DNA from: Clostridia bacterium
Lineage (GTDB): Bacteria > Bacillota > Clostridia > Christensenellales > CAG-138
Assembly: GCA_016293975.1 (NCBI GenBank)
Contig: JAEDCW010000057.1
Location: 1 to 8,357 of the forward strand
Direction: 5' to 3'
Length of the DNA stretch: 8,357 nucleotides
In this document: piece by piece, positions 1 to 5,662 of the stretch
Layout: the number at the start of each line of letters is the position of its first letter
Position numbering within the stretch: the stretch's first letter is position 1
Notes under the pieces: model-generated
What the model saw: the letters and a program-made list of their open reading frames with translations, nothing else
What the model was told of the DNA's origin: nothing
Database searches by the model: none
Made by a program: the position numbers and the translations under genes

Positions 1-5
1 AGACT

Positions 6-770
6 ATGAAACTCATTGATTTTATCGAGGCGTGCGCACATATCGCGCCCCCGGAATTGGCGCTCGGTTTCGACAACGTGGGGCTTCTCGTCAGCCCGAA
101 AGCTGCGGATATAAGGCGCGTGCTTGTGGCCCTGGACTGTACGCTCGACGTCGTCGGGGAGGCGCGGGCGGAGGGCTTTGACTTAATAGTCACCCATCAT
201 CCGCTTATGTTTGAGCCGATTAAGCGCCTGCTCTCCGACGACCCTTCTTCTGCCGTGGTATATGCGCTCGCAAATGCCGGCATAGGGCTGTTCGCTATGC
301 ACACTAACCTCGATGCCGCTCTTGGAGGCGTCAACGACGCTCTCGCAGAGGTGTTAGGCGTGGAAAACGCCGCTGTCGCGGGAGAAGAGCATATCATGCG
401 CATAGGACAGCTCAAAAACGCTATGAAGCTCTCCGAGTTTGCCGCACATTGCAGAGATAAACTCCATGCACAAGTCAGATACACCGGCCACCCGGAAAAG
501 ACGGTGCAGACCGTGGCGATGTTGGGCGGGAGCGGCGCGAGCGACATGGCTTTAGCGCGTGAATTGGGTGCGGATGCGTTTGTTACGGGCGAATGTAAAC
601 ACTCGCAGGCACTTGAAGCGGCTGTTTTGGGGCAGGCTGTAGTAATCTGCGGACATTTTGAGACAGAAAACGTGGTTATCAGCCACTTGATTAGCGATTT
701 ACAGATGCATACCCATGATGTACAATATAAAGTGGCTTCATGTAACAGGGCGCCGTTTCGTTATGTTTGA
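6..770 (+). CDS. Nif3-like dinuclear metal-centre protein (short form)
   Basis: This 254-residue protein belongs to the NIF3/YbgI/YqfO family, hexameric cytosolic proteins with a two-metal site. The exact biochemical role of the family is unsettled. Visible family signatures are FDNVGLLV (residues 22-29), THHPLMF (63-69) with the paired metal-binding histidines, MHTNLDAALGGVN (98-110), GECKHSQALEA (195-205) and GHFETE (216-221) with the C-terminal His/Glu ligands. The length matches the short form (about 250 residues, as in E. coli YbgI). It lacks the PII-like insert found in the longer B. subtilis YqfO. The ATG is only five bases into the window, so its ribosome binding site is not visible. 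The ATGA at 6-9 would allow a four-base overlap with an upstream gene; in Firmicutes that neighbour is often a tRNA methyltransferase (TrmK), but this cannot be seen here. The zinc-ribbon gene begins 38 bases after the stop, which suggests an operon. Confidence 0.93.
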   Translation: MKLIDFIEACAHIAPPELALGFDNVGLLVSPKAADIRRVLVALDCTLDVVGEARAEGFDLIVTHHPLMFEPIKRLLSDDPSSAVVYALANAGIGLFAMHTNLDAALGGVNDALAEVLGVENAAVAGEEHIMRIGQLKNAMKLSEFAAHCRDKLHAQVRYTGHPEKTVQTVAMLGGSGASDMALARELGADAFVTGECKHSQALEAAVLGQAVVICGHFETENVVISHLISDLQMHTHDVQYKVASCNRAPFRYV

Positions 771-795
771 CGGAGGGCGTCGTATCTAATAGAAA

Positions 796-803
796 GCGAG
801 GTG
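796..803 (+). promoter_or_regulatory. Ribosome binding site fixing the zinc-ribbon start
   Basis: GCGAGGTG lies five bases before the ATG at 809. The reading frame stays open upstream to a TTG at 767 that overlaps the nif3-like stop, but that TTG has no comparable site in front of it. The 809 start is therefore preferred. Confidence 0.6.
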
Positions 804-808
804 TTTAC

Positions 809-1537
809 ATGAACAATCTGGCCACCCTGCAGCAATACCACGTTGCATATACAAAATTGGAAGATATAGAGTCGGGCCTAAAGCACACCGAGGCGCGCAA
901 GCGTTTCAACAAGGTACACAGGTTTTTGACCGAACAGCAGGAAGCAGTAACCTCATTGACGGAGCAACTTGCCGCAAAGAGCGCAAAGCTCAACGATATG
1001 CAGGCAACAGTAGCAGAGCTTGAACATGACTATGCACTTGAGATATCCGATTTCGAGATAATGGAAACCGACGAGGAATGTACTTCCGAAGAGGTTATGT
1101 ACTCCCGTCAATCTATGGAGAAGCTTCTCTCCCGGATAAAGACGCTCAGCAAGGAGCTTATGGATACATTGACATGGATAGACCGTGCGGCACATGAGCT
1201 TGCGGACGCGAAGCAGAAAGGCCGCGCTTCCATGGGCGAGTACACCGCACTCAGAACCGAATGCGAAGAAGAACGCAAAGCGGCAATGCCCGCGATAGAA
1301 GCGGCAAAGAAGGACCTTTTGGCAATTGAAGCGGTGCTTCCCAGAGAGCTTTCAACGCGGTATAAATCCATAAGGAGAAAGTTCGCCAACCCCATGGTGA
1401 CGATAGAGAACAACCAGTGCGGCGGTTGTAAGATGCAGCTCCCATCCGTGGTGATACGAAAGGTCTGCCAGCAAAACGAGCTGGTCATCTGCGAAAACTG
1501 CGGAAGAATACTCTACGATTCGGCAGTAGCCGAATAA
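809..1537 (+). CDS. Coiled-coil C4-type zinc-ribbon protein
   Basis: From the ATG at 809 the product has 242 residues. Residues about 10-180 are charged and helical with long heptad-like stretches rich in Glu, Lys, Leu and Ala, as expected for an antiparallel coiled coil. The C-terminus carries a zinc ribbon with CGGC (204-207) and CENC (228-231), the four cysteines expected to bind one zinc. This is the architecture of the DUF164/C4-type zinc-ribbon family, thought to bind nucleic acid or act as a structural adaptor; no enzymatic role is evident. The conserved LPSVVIRKV segment lies between the two knuckles, as in the family. It sits directly between the Nif3-like gene and the RNase P RNA, a recurrent arrangement in Clostridia. 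The stop codon is only 16 bases before the RNA, so the RNA may be processed from a shared transcript. The family assignment is firm; the cellular function is unknown. Confidence 0.88.
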   Translation: MNNLATLQQYHVAYTKLEDIESGLKHTEARKRFNKVHRFLTEQQEAVTSLTEQLAAKSAKLNDMQATVAELEHDYALEISDFEIMETDEECTSEEVMYSRQSMEKLLSRIKTLSKELMDTLTWIDRAAHELADAKQKGRASMGEYTALRTECEEERKAAMPAIEAAKKDLLAIEAVLPRELSTRYKSIRRKFANPMVTIENNQCGGCKMQLPSVVIRKVCQQNELVICENCGRILYDSAVAE

Positions 1538-1553
1538 AACCAATGCGAAATTT

Positions 1554-1875
1554 TGAGTAAGCTATGCGACCGCATGGCAACATGAGGAAAGTCCGAGCTC
1601 CGCAGAGCAGAGTGCCGGATAACACCCGGTGAAGGTGACTTCAAGGAAAGTGCAACAGAAATAAACCGCCCGCAAGGGTAAGGATGGAAAGGCGAGGTAA
1701 GAGCTCACCGGCGACATGGCGACTTGTCGGCCCTGTAAACCCCACTCGGAGCAAGATTGGAATGAGAGCATTTAATGGCTGCTCGTCACGCTCTCTGTAA
1801 TCGCTTGAGCGCACAGGTAACTATGCGCCTAGATAGATGGTCGCACCAGACAGAACTCGGCTTATTGCTTACTCA
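1554..1875 (+). ncRNA. rnpB: RNase P RNA, bacterial class A
   Basis: This is the catalytic RNA of ribonuclease P, which matures the 5' ends of tRNAs. The 5' universal core GAGGAAAGTCC is at 1584-1594 and its 3' partner ACAGAACTCGGCTTA is at 1850-1864; together they form the P4 region. Between them are the conserved GTGCAACAGAAA and GCGAGGTAAGAGCTCACCGG blocks, the latter typical of class A molecules. The ends are set by helix P1: TGAGTAAGC (1554-1562) is fully complementary to GCTTACTCA (1867-1875), giving an RNA of about 322 nucleotides. I see no convincing promoter just upstream, so transcription probably reads through from the zinc-ribbon gene or starts within it. A terminator follows 11 bases later. 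Confidence 0.96.
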
Positions 1876-1886
1876 TTATTTATATG

Positions 1887-1923
1887 AAAACGAGAGACTG
1901 CCAAATGCTTTCTCTCGTTTTTT
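1887..1923 (+). terminator. Intrinsic terminator after rnpB, possibly bidirectional
   Basis: The arms AAAACGAGAGA (1887-1897) and TCTCTCGTTTT (1911-1921) are perfectly complementary around a 13-base loop, followed by a T run to 1923. The A-rich left arm gives a short U run on the other strand, so the element may also end the convergent Smr transcript, whose stop is at 1967. Confidence 0.85.
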
Positions 1924-1966
1924 ATTGTTCTGTAATTCAGTTATTCGGCAATACCCCGACGGCTCC

Positions 1967-2224
1967 TCATCCGTACAACTCTCTAAGTATAAGGTCCGTC
2001 TGCCCAGGGTTGAGCCCAAGCTCTATGCGCTTTACTTTAGCGTGGTTTGCGTAGTACTTGCGTACCATGTCGCGCAGGCGTGTGCCATTGTTACAGCCGT
2101 GTATTATTCGTATCCTATAGGTGGACTTGGAAGCGCGCTTCAGTGTCGAGTCGATTATCGCCCTCGCCTGATACCACGTACAGCCGTGTACGTCCAGCTC
2201 TATTACTCCCTGTCCTATATTCAC
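1967..2224 (-). CDS. Small stand-alone Smr-domain protein
   Basis: The 85-residue product is a single Smr domain, the module found at the C-terminus of MutS2 and in free-standing proteins, generally tied to nucleic-acid binding or nicking. Family landmarks are LDVHG (10-14), the helix TWYQARAIID (16-25), RIRIIHG (37-43) followed by NNGTRLRDMV (45-54), and the closing LNPGQTDLIL strand (71-80). The central loop reads HGCNNGTRLR rather than the HGxGxG-type loop of MutS2, resembling the small clostridial HGYxGGT subfamily. No MutS ATPase part is attached. The start is a GTG with an excellent AAAGGAGGT site (2231-2239) six bases upstream. It lies downstream of the lipoprotein gene on the same strand and converges on rnpB. 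The domain call is secure; the cellular role (RNA quality control, DNA repair or another) is open. Confidence 0.85.
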   Translation of the reverse strand: MNIGQGVIELDVHGCTWYQARAIIDSTLKRASKSTYRIRIIHGCNNGTRLRDMVRKYYANHAKVKRIELGLNPGQTDLILRELYG

Positions 2225-2286
2225 GCAGATACCTCCTTTGCACCATCTGTGTTAAACATGACGCATTCTTCTGCTTGTCATACAAA

Positions 2287-2316
2287 CGCCCCCGAGCCTT
2301 TTTGCGGCGGGAGGCG
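2287..2316 (-). terminator. GC-rich hairpin after the lipoprotein gene
   Basis: On the minus strand CGCCTCC pairs with GGGGGCG, with a further GCC/GGC inner helix around a GCAAAAA loop. Only TTTGT follows, so as an intrinsic terminator it is weak. Its position between the lipoprotein stop (2373) and the Smr start (2224) makes partial termination or transcript-end protection plausible. Confidence 0.35.
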
Positions 2317-2372
2317 CGGTGCGCTGAATGCGCTCATTTTTGATTCATTGCAGTGCTTTTGCATCAGAGCGT

Positions 2373-4223
2373 TTAAGACGGGTATCTTATCCGCCTCTCT
2401 TGTGAGGTTAACTCTATTACGCGGCAGGTCATGGGATCGCCGTCTTTCATGGGGGAGAATTCGCAGCGTACTATTCCCGTCCACCAATAACTTCCGTCGG
2501 ACTGATGTATGTAATAGTAGCTGCCCAAATCCGCACCGCTTAGCGGCGTTATCTCTATGCGCGTGGGAGCTACTATGTCGTAACGCAGATAGAGCTTGCC
2601 GTCTGCGCTATAGACAAAGCCGTCATCCGAAAGCACGAGCTCGTCATACAATCTGGCGCCCTCTTCGCCATAGAGCATATTCGCAAGCGCTCTGCCTGTG
2701 TCATCGGAGAGCACCGCAAACGCTTCGCCATGATAAGCAAAGCCCGGGTTTTCTTCGTATGTGCGCACAAAGCTCAATAGCGAACAAGCGAGTGTGTCTA
2801 TGCTGAGTTCCGGCGCTTCGCCCTCGCCTGTGAGCGCAAGTGCGGCTATCCTCGCCTTGCAGAGCGCAAGCTGAAGCTCCGATTCATCGAGTGTAATATC
2901 AAGGTCGGATATGTCAAAACAGCTCTTAATATCGAGCGACCGCTCAATAAAACCGATTTCATCCATAATGGGCCGCCCGTCCCCGAAGCAGGTGTAATCC
3001 ACCTCGACCGTGCCGTGCTCTACGTAGCCGCCGTAGTCGAGCTCACTCGGCGTGTATATGTATTCGCTTACGAATTGCCCCGACTGACAGATATCACTAT
3101 CAATATCTACATCAGTATCGGACATAGGCTCGCGATCGCCCTCCTGCACGGCTTCCGGCGCACACAAAAGTGCAAAAGAGACACCATACGGGCAGTAGGG
3201 GGATATGTAGAAATAACCGTCCTTCTGCGCGAGTACGGGCTTACCGACGTGGTTTTTGCTCGGCAAATCCATGCCTTCGACGTTGACCATCCACCACGAT
3301 TCGGCTATTTTGTTTATATCGATATACGTTACTCCCATTGATTCGAGGAGCTTACTTGCGTTATCCGAGCTCAGTTTCAAATTGTAATAGGCGGAATCCG
3401 CCCCGAGCCCCGAATCCTCCAACAGATAGGGCATATAGTTTGAAAGCAGGAAAGTGACGTACTTTTCGTCGTCGTATGCAAACAGCCTGTCTGCGGTCAT
3501 GCGTATGGGCAGCACTCTGCAGATAAATGTCTCGGCATCGGGCAATACAAACAGCTCGTCGTCAATATAAGCCGTGTCGTATATGCCCAAAGGCTCTGTG
3601 GTGTTTTCTATCGAATTAATACAGAACATATCGTCTATCGATGTAAACGATACGCACACCTCGCCAAACATCGTCGTGTCGCTGCGGCTGTCCACATAGG
3701 AGAAAGTGTATACGCCGTCGGTCTCGTTAAAGCTGCTCATGCTCGCATGTATCGGGAAAGCTTCGCAGTCGAGCTTTACAAAATAGTTGTCGCCGCTCTT
3801 CTCTGCGATATCGCCGTCGAGCACGAGTTTAGATCCGTCAAAGGCTTCGCCGAATGCCCTCATGTAGATCTCGCCTATAAGCCTTGGCGGCAGCTTTACA
3901 TATGTCGTTTCCGGTGAAAGCAGTTCGTTTACTTTCCATGCGCTCCACCAAAACAGAGCATTCGTGCGGCTCGATACGTCGGTGTATCCGTTCAAATCGC
4001 AAAACACCCTCAATTCGGCCGAGCAGGCGAGCATCTCGGTATCCGATATGATGCTTGAAACGAGCGTCTTTCCAAGCTCTATATAAAGGTCGTCGGAGAG
4101 AAGTCCGCCTGCGGGCGTTTTAAGATCGTCCGTCAGAAAGTTTTTCTGCGCAGAACAGCCGACCGTCAGCAAAACTGCGGCAATCAGCACCCCCACGACC
4201 GTTATTTTGAATCTCCTGCTCAT
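2373..4223 (-). CDS. Uncharacterised lipoprotein with an internally repeated layout
   Basis: I do not recognise this 616-residue protein. Residues 1-22 form a lipoprotein signal peptide: basic MSRRFK, a hydrophobic stretch, then LTVGC with the acylated cysteine at 23. The Thr at -3 is slightly atypical. The mature chain is acidic and should be anchored to the outer face of the membrane. It appears to contain two or three related units: about 60-205, 240-350 and 447-608. Each starts with helices rich in Ala, Leu and Trp/Phe, then an L(S/P)...LL..MY/F-type helix, then beta strands with Asp/Gly turns (DNYFVKLD at 145-152, KDGYFYISP at 334-342, DGKLYLRYD at 541-549). A linker around 355-400 is rich in Asp and Ser. 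No catalytic motif is evident. Start: ATG at 4223 with GGAG 12 bases upstream, a rather long gap. It is flanked by the divIC terminator and the smr gene. An extracellular binding or sporulation/envelope role is possible but not shown. Confidence 0.8.
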   Translation of the reverse strand: MSRRFKITVVGVLIAAVLLTVGCSAQKNFLTDDLKTPAGGLLSDDLYIELGKTLVSSIISDTEMLACSAELRVFCDLNGYTDVSSRTNALFWWSAWKVNELLSPETTYVKLPPRLIGEIYMRAFGEAFDGSKLVLDGDIAEKSGDNYFVKLDCEAFPIHASMSSFNETDGVYTFSYVDSRSDTTMFGEVCVSFTSIDDMFCINSIENTTEPLGIYDTAYIDDELFVLPDAETFICRVLPIRMTADRLFAYDDEKYVTFLLSNYMPYLLEDSGLGADSAYYNLKLSSDNASKLLESMGVTYIDINKIAESWWMVNVEGMDLPSKNHVGKPVLAQKDGYFYISPYCPYGVSFALLCAPEAVQEGDREPMSDTDVDIDSDICQSGQFVSEYIYTPSELDYGGYVEHGTVEVDYTCFGDGRPIMDEIGFIERSLDIKSCFDISDLDITLDESELQLALCKARIAALALTGEGEAPELSIDTLACSLLSFVRTYEENPGFAYHGEAFAVLSDDTGRALANMLYGEEGARLYDELVLSDDGFVYSADGKLYLRYDIVAPTRIEITPLSGADLGSYYYIHQSDGSYWWTGIVRCEFSPMKDGDPMTCRVIELTSQERRIRYPS

Positions 4224-4258
4224 ATGTCTGTAAAACTCCGTTGTTATTTGTATAAATA

Positions 4259-4287
4259 ATAATGCTTTTTCATGGGAATTAGGTTAA
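4259..4287 (-). promoter_or_regulatory. Possible sigma-A promoter of the lipoprotein gene
   Basis: On the minus strand TTAACC (4287-4282) and CATTAT (4264-4259) are separated by 17 bases; each matches four of six consensus positions. It lies about 35 bases before the start codon, downstream of the divIC terminator, where a promoter is expected. The match is weak. Confidence 0.3.
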
Positions 4288-4335
4288 CAAACGGTGAATT
4301 TTGTACCGAATCCCACAGGATTTATCGTGCCCACC

Positions 4336-4369
4336 AAAAAAACACCCGAATCTGTCATTCATCGGGTGT
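4336..4369 (-). terminator. Intrinsic terminator overlapping the end of divIC
   Basis: On the minus strand ACACCCGA (4369-4362) pairs with TCGGGTGT (4349-4342) over a 12-base loop, followed by a run of seven T (4342-4336). The stem begins inside the last codons of divIC and the stop codon (4357-4355) falls in the loop. Confidence 0.88.
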
Positions 4370-4687
4370 CGTTTGATTGATGTCAAACACTATTTCTCCC
4401 GGGCGAACAAAACCGTAACGTTCTCGCGCAAGCTGTATCAAGTATTCTTTGCTCTGCGAATAGTCGAGCATTGTCCTTAGCAGCTCTTCCTCCATCTTGA
4501 GTGCGCGGTTTTCGTCCTCAAGCGCGCTGTACTGCGCATCCAACTCCGCCTTGGCTTTCATGTTGTTTACGAATGATATGGCAGTAAGGCATACAAGCAC
4601 TGCAATAGCGCACAACAAAGCAAAGGCAGCAATTCCGCTCCTTTTTTTTCCAGTCGACTTGCGGCTCTGTTTAACCTGTTCACCCAT
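4355..4687 (-). CDS. divIC: Septum formation initiator DivIC/FtsB family
   Basis: The 110-residue bitopic membrane protein has a basic cytoplasmic N-terminus (1-17), one transmembrane helix at about 18-40, an extracytoplasmic coiled coil at about 43-75, and the family motif LARERYGFVRPGEIVF (86-101). DivIC pairs with FtsL and DivIB in the divisome and is required for septal wall synthesis. The length is usual for the family. The position after yabP-yabQ reproduces the B. subtilis order and favours DivIC over a generic FtsB call. The ATG at 4687 has a GGAAGGG site about 9 bases upstream. It has its own promoter immediately downstream of the yabQ stop, and a terminator that starts within its 3' end, so it can form a one-gene unit. 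Confidence 0.9.
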   Translation of the reverse strand: MGEQVKQSRKSTGKKRSGIAAFALLCAIAVLVCLTAISFVNNMKAKAELDAQYSALEDENRALKMEEELLRTMLDYSQSKEYLIQLARERYGFVRPGEIVFDINQTTPDE

Positions 4688-4691
4688 AATG

Positions 4692-4724
4692 ACAGTACCC
4701 TTCCGCCATCATATATTGTACTGT
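4692..4724 (-). repeat. Inverted repeat spanning the divIC leader and ribosome binding site
   Basis: ACAGTAC and GTACTGT (7 bases each, perfect) flank 19 bases that contain the divIC ribosome binding site. The outer arm begins near the predicted transcription start. In RNA it could form a hairpin holding the ribosome binding site in its loop; in DNA it could be an operator. Chance occurrence cannot be excluded. Confidence 0.4.
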
Positions 4725-4725
4725 T

Positions 4726-4754
4726 ATTATATGGTTATTCTCTTGTGCAGGCAA
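4726..4754 (-). promoter_or_regulatory. Sigma-A promoter of divIC
   Basis: On the minus strand the -35 box TTGCCT (4754-4749) and a perfect -10 box TATAAT (4731-4726) are separated by exactly 17 bases. It starts one base past the yabQ stop codon. Transcription would begin near 4719, about 30 bases before the divIC start. This would allow divIC expression in growing cells independent of sporulation control of yabP-yabQ. Confidence 0.75.
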
Positions 4755-4755
4755 G

Positions 4756-5073
4756 CTATTTTTTTGCTGTTTTGCGCAAAAAATGTGAAATCATTCGCCT
4801 AAACGTGAGGCTTACCCCAAACTGCTCCCACGCCACGCCCAATAACGCCCCCGCTATGATGTAGAGTCTCAGCGTGCCGCCGTTAAGCACAAACAGCGAA
4901 TACCCGAAAACAGCGCCTGCGACAATATAGAAAGCGCTGTCTAAAATTATGGTGACTGGTTTGTTTGGAAACGGCATTCTGAGCAGTCTGAAGCCGTCGT
5001 ATATAAGCCCTATGATAAGCCCCGTGTACACCGCTCCCGCAAACTCAAATGCCTGGCCGAGAGTGCCCCTCAT
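4756..5073 (-). CDS. yabQ: Spore cortex biosynthesis protein YabQ
   Basis: The 105-residue membrane protein is a compact YabQ. The family localises to the forespore outer membrane and is needed for cortex formation in B. subtilis. Hydrophobic helices are visible at about 8-24, 40-62 and 68-86, with the conserved YDGFRLLR (25-32) after the first helix and LLGVAWEQ (77-84) near the third, followed by a basic tail FLRKTAKK. The start ATG overlaps the yabP stop by one base (TAATG), and no strong ribosome binding site precedes it, so translation is probably coupled to yabP. It is shorter than the Bacillus homologue, as is common in Clostridia. The identification rests on both sequence features and order. 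Confidence 0.88.
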   Translation of the reverse strand: MRGTLGQAFEFAGAVYTGLIIGLIYDGFRLLRMPFPNKPVTIILDSAFYIVAGAVFGYSLFVLNGGTLRLYIIAGALLGVAWEQFGVSLTFRRMISHFLRKTAKK

Positions 5074-5366
5074 TAACGGAACACTCTGGAAAACAGCCCA
5101 CCCTTTTGCATAGTTGTCTCCTCGTATTCAAGTGCGATTATCTGACCTTCTATGATAACATTGCCGTCGTCCACGTTGAGCTTCGTTATTCGCAGGTCAT
5201 TGCCCTCTATGCGAAGCTCCCCAAGATCGGTCATAAGCACTATCTCCACATCATTGAAGCTTATTACCTCCTTTATGCCCGTGATGCTCATAAGCTCCCT
5301 GTTTTCTATGTGAATGGCGTGTGTCTTGAGCCTTGTCCCTGCGCCCTCCAGTATCGGTCTGTCCAT
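5073..5366 (-). CDS. yabP: Sporulation protein YabP
   Basis: With the ATG at 5366 the product has 97 residues. It shows the YabP pattern: a soluble, mostly beta protein with the segment REL..ITGIKEVISFND (23-39), then LMTDLGELRIEGNDLRI (44-60) and the strand VIIEGQIIALEYEE (70-83). YabP is required for spore cortex assembly together with YabQ; related YabP/YqfC proteins share the fold. A GTG two codons upstream (5372) is unlikely as start because it abuts the ribosome binding site. yabP-yabQ is translationally coupled by a one-base overlap. The usual upstream neighbour (the S4-domain RqcP/YabO gene) is absent; rho is divergent instead. Confidence 0.9.
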   Translation of the reverse strand: MDRPILEGAGTRLKTHAIHIENRELMSITGIKEVISFNDVEIVLMTDLGELRIEGNDLRITKLNVDDGNVIIEGQIIALEYEETTMQKGGLFSRVFR

Positions 5367-5372
5367 ATGCAC

Positions 5373-5378
5373 ACCTCC
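5373..5378 (-). promoter_or_regulatory. Ribosome binding site deciding the yabP start
   Basis: GGAGGT on the minus strand is six bases before the ATG at 5366 but directly adjacent to the GTG at 5372, so the ATG is the functional start. Confidence 0.75.
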
Positions 5379-5398
5379 GTCAGTATACGTATTTATAC

Positions 5399-5427
5399 AG
5401 ATTATTGTTGACTTGTTCCAAATATGA
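5399..5427 (-). promoter_or_regulatory. Candidate sigma-E-type promoter of yabP-yabQ
   Basis: On the minus strand TCATATTT (5427-5420) fits the mother-cell sigma-E -35 pattern (KMATATTT). After 13 bases comes AATAATCT (5406-5399), which matches five of eight positions of the -10 pattern CATACAnT. The predicted start, near 5391, leaves a leader of about 25 bases including the ribosome binding site. A sigma-E promoter would agree with the known timing of yabP in Bacillus. The -10 is imperfect, so this is a proposal. Confidence 0.35.
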
Positions 5428-5467
5428 TGTGTTTTTGTGCTCTGTCAAATAAAATTATAATTCGCAG

Positions 5468-5497
5468 TTGACTAAAGCACCTAAGTTGCAGTAGAAT
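5468..5497 (+). promoter_or_regulatory. Sigma-A promoter of rho
   Basis: TTGACT (5468-5473) and TAGAAT (5492-5497) each differ from consensus at one position and are 18 bases apart. Transcription would start near 5504, giving a leader of about 160 bases before rho. A second possible -10 (TATAAT, 5456-5461) lies just upstream but has only a weak -35. Confidence 0.65.
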
Positions 5498-5539
5498 TAC
5501 CGCAGATAATGATTACTCGTGAATGGTGTTGGTGCCACC

Positions 5540-5590
5540 AATCCGAATCTCTTTATTGCAATCCCACAGAAAACAAGAGACTTGCGGATT
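5540..5590 (+). promoter_or_regulatory. Leader hairpin upstream of rho, possible attenuator
   Basis: AATCCG (5540-5545) pairs with CGGATT (5585-5590), and inside it TCTCTT (5548-5553) pairs with AAGAGA (5575-5580). The right arm runs into TTTT (5589-5592) and then C, so it is terminator-like but with a short U run. A smaller TGGTG/CACCA hairpin (5524-5540) abuts it. Rho genes often regulate themselves through leader termination, so this may be a control element; no function is demonstrated. Confidence 0.4.
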
Positions 5591-5618
5591 TTCTCGCAGG
5601 TCGCGTCGTGTTTTCCGT

Positions 5619-5650
5619 CACATCTATTGCGGTGCACGGCCACATCTATT
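5619..5650 (+). repeat. Direct repeat CACATCTATT in the rho leader
   Basis: Two identical 10-base copies lie at 5619-5628 and 5641-5650, 22 bases apart, the second ending just before the AGGAGG ribosome binding site (5652-5657). It could be a regulator or RNA-binding site, or a small duplication. Confidence 0.45.
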
Positions 5651-5662
5651 TAGGAGGCAAAA

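Noticed and set aside
767..808. Longer zinc-ribbon product starting at TTG 767
   Set aside because: It has no ribosome binding site at the right distance, whereas ATG 809 has one; the extra 14 residues look like translated leader.
1518..1535. Hairpin ATTCGG/CCGAAT at the end of the zinc-ribbon gene
   Set aside because: The stem is only six pairs and no T run follows, so it is not a terminator; a role in RNase P RNA processing is possible but unsupported.
1775..2806. Plus-strand open frame of 343 codons
   Set aside because: It runs through the conserved 3' part of rnpB, its terminator, and antisense to the well-supported smr and lipoprotein genes; its residue pattern is rich in Arg, Cys and Ser with no domain.
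3015..3341. Plus-strand frame of 108 codons
   Set aside because: It is antisense to the lipoprotein coding sequence, with no good ribosome binding site or recognisable domain.
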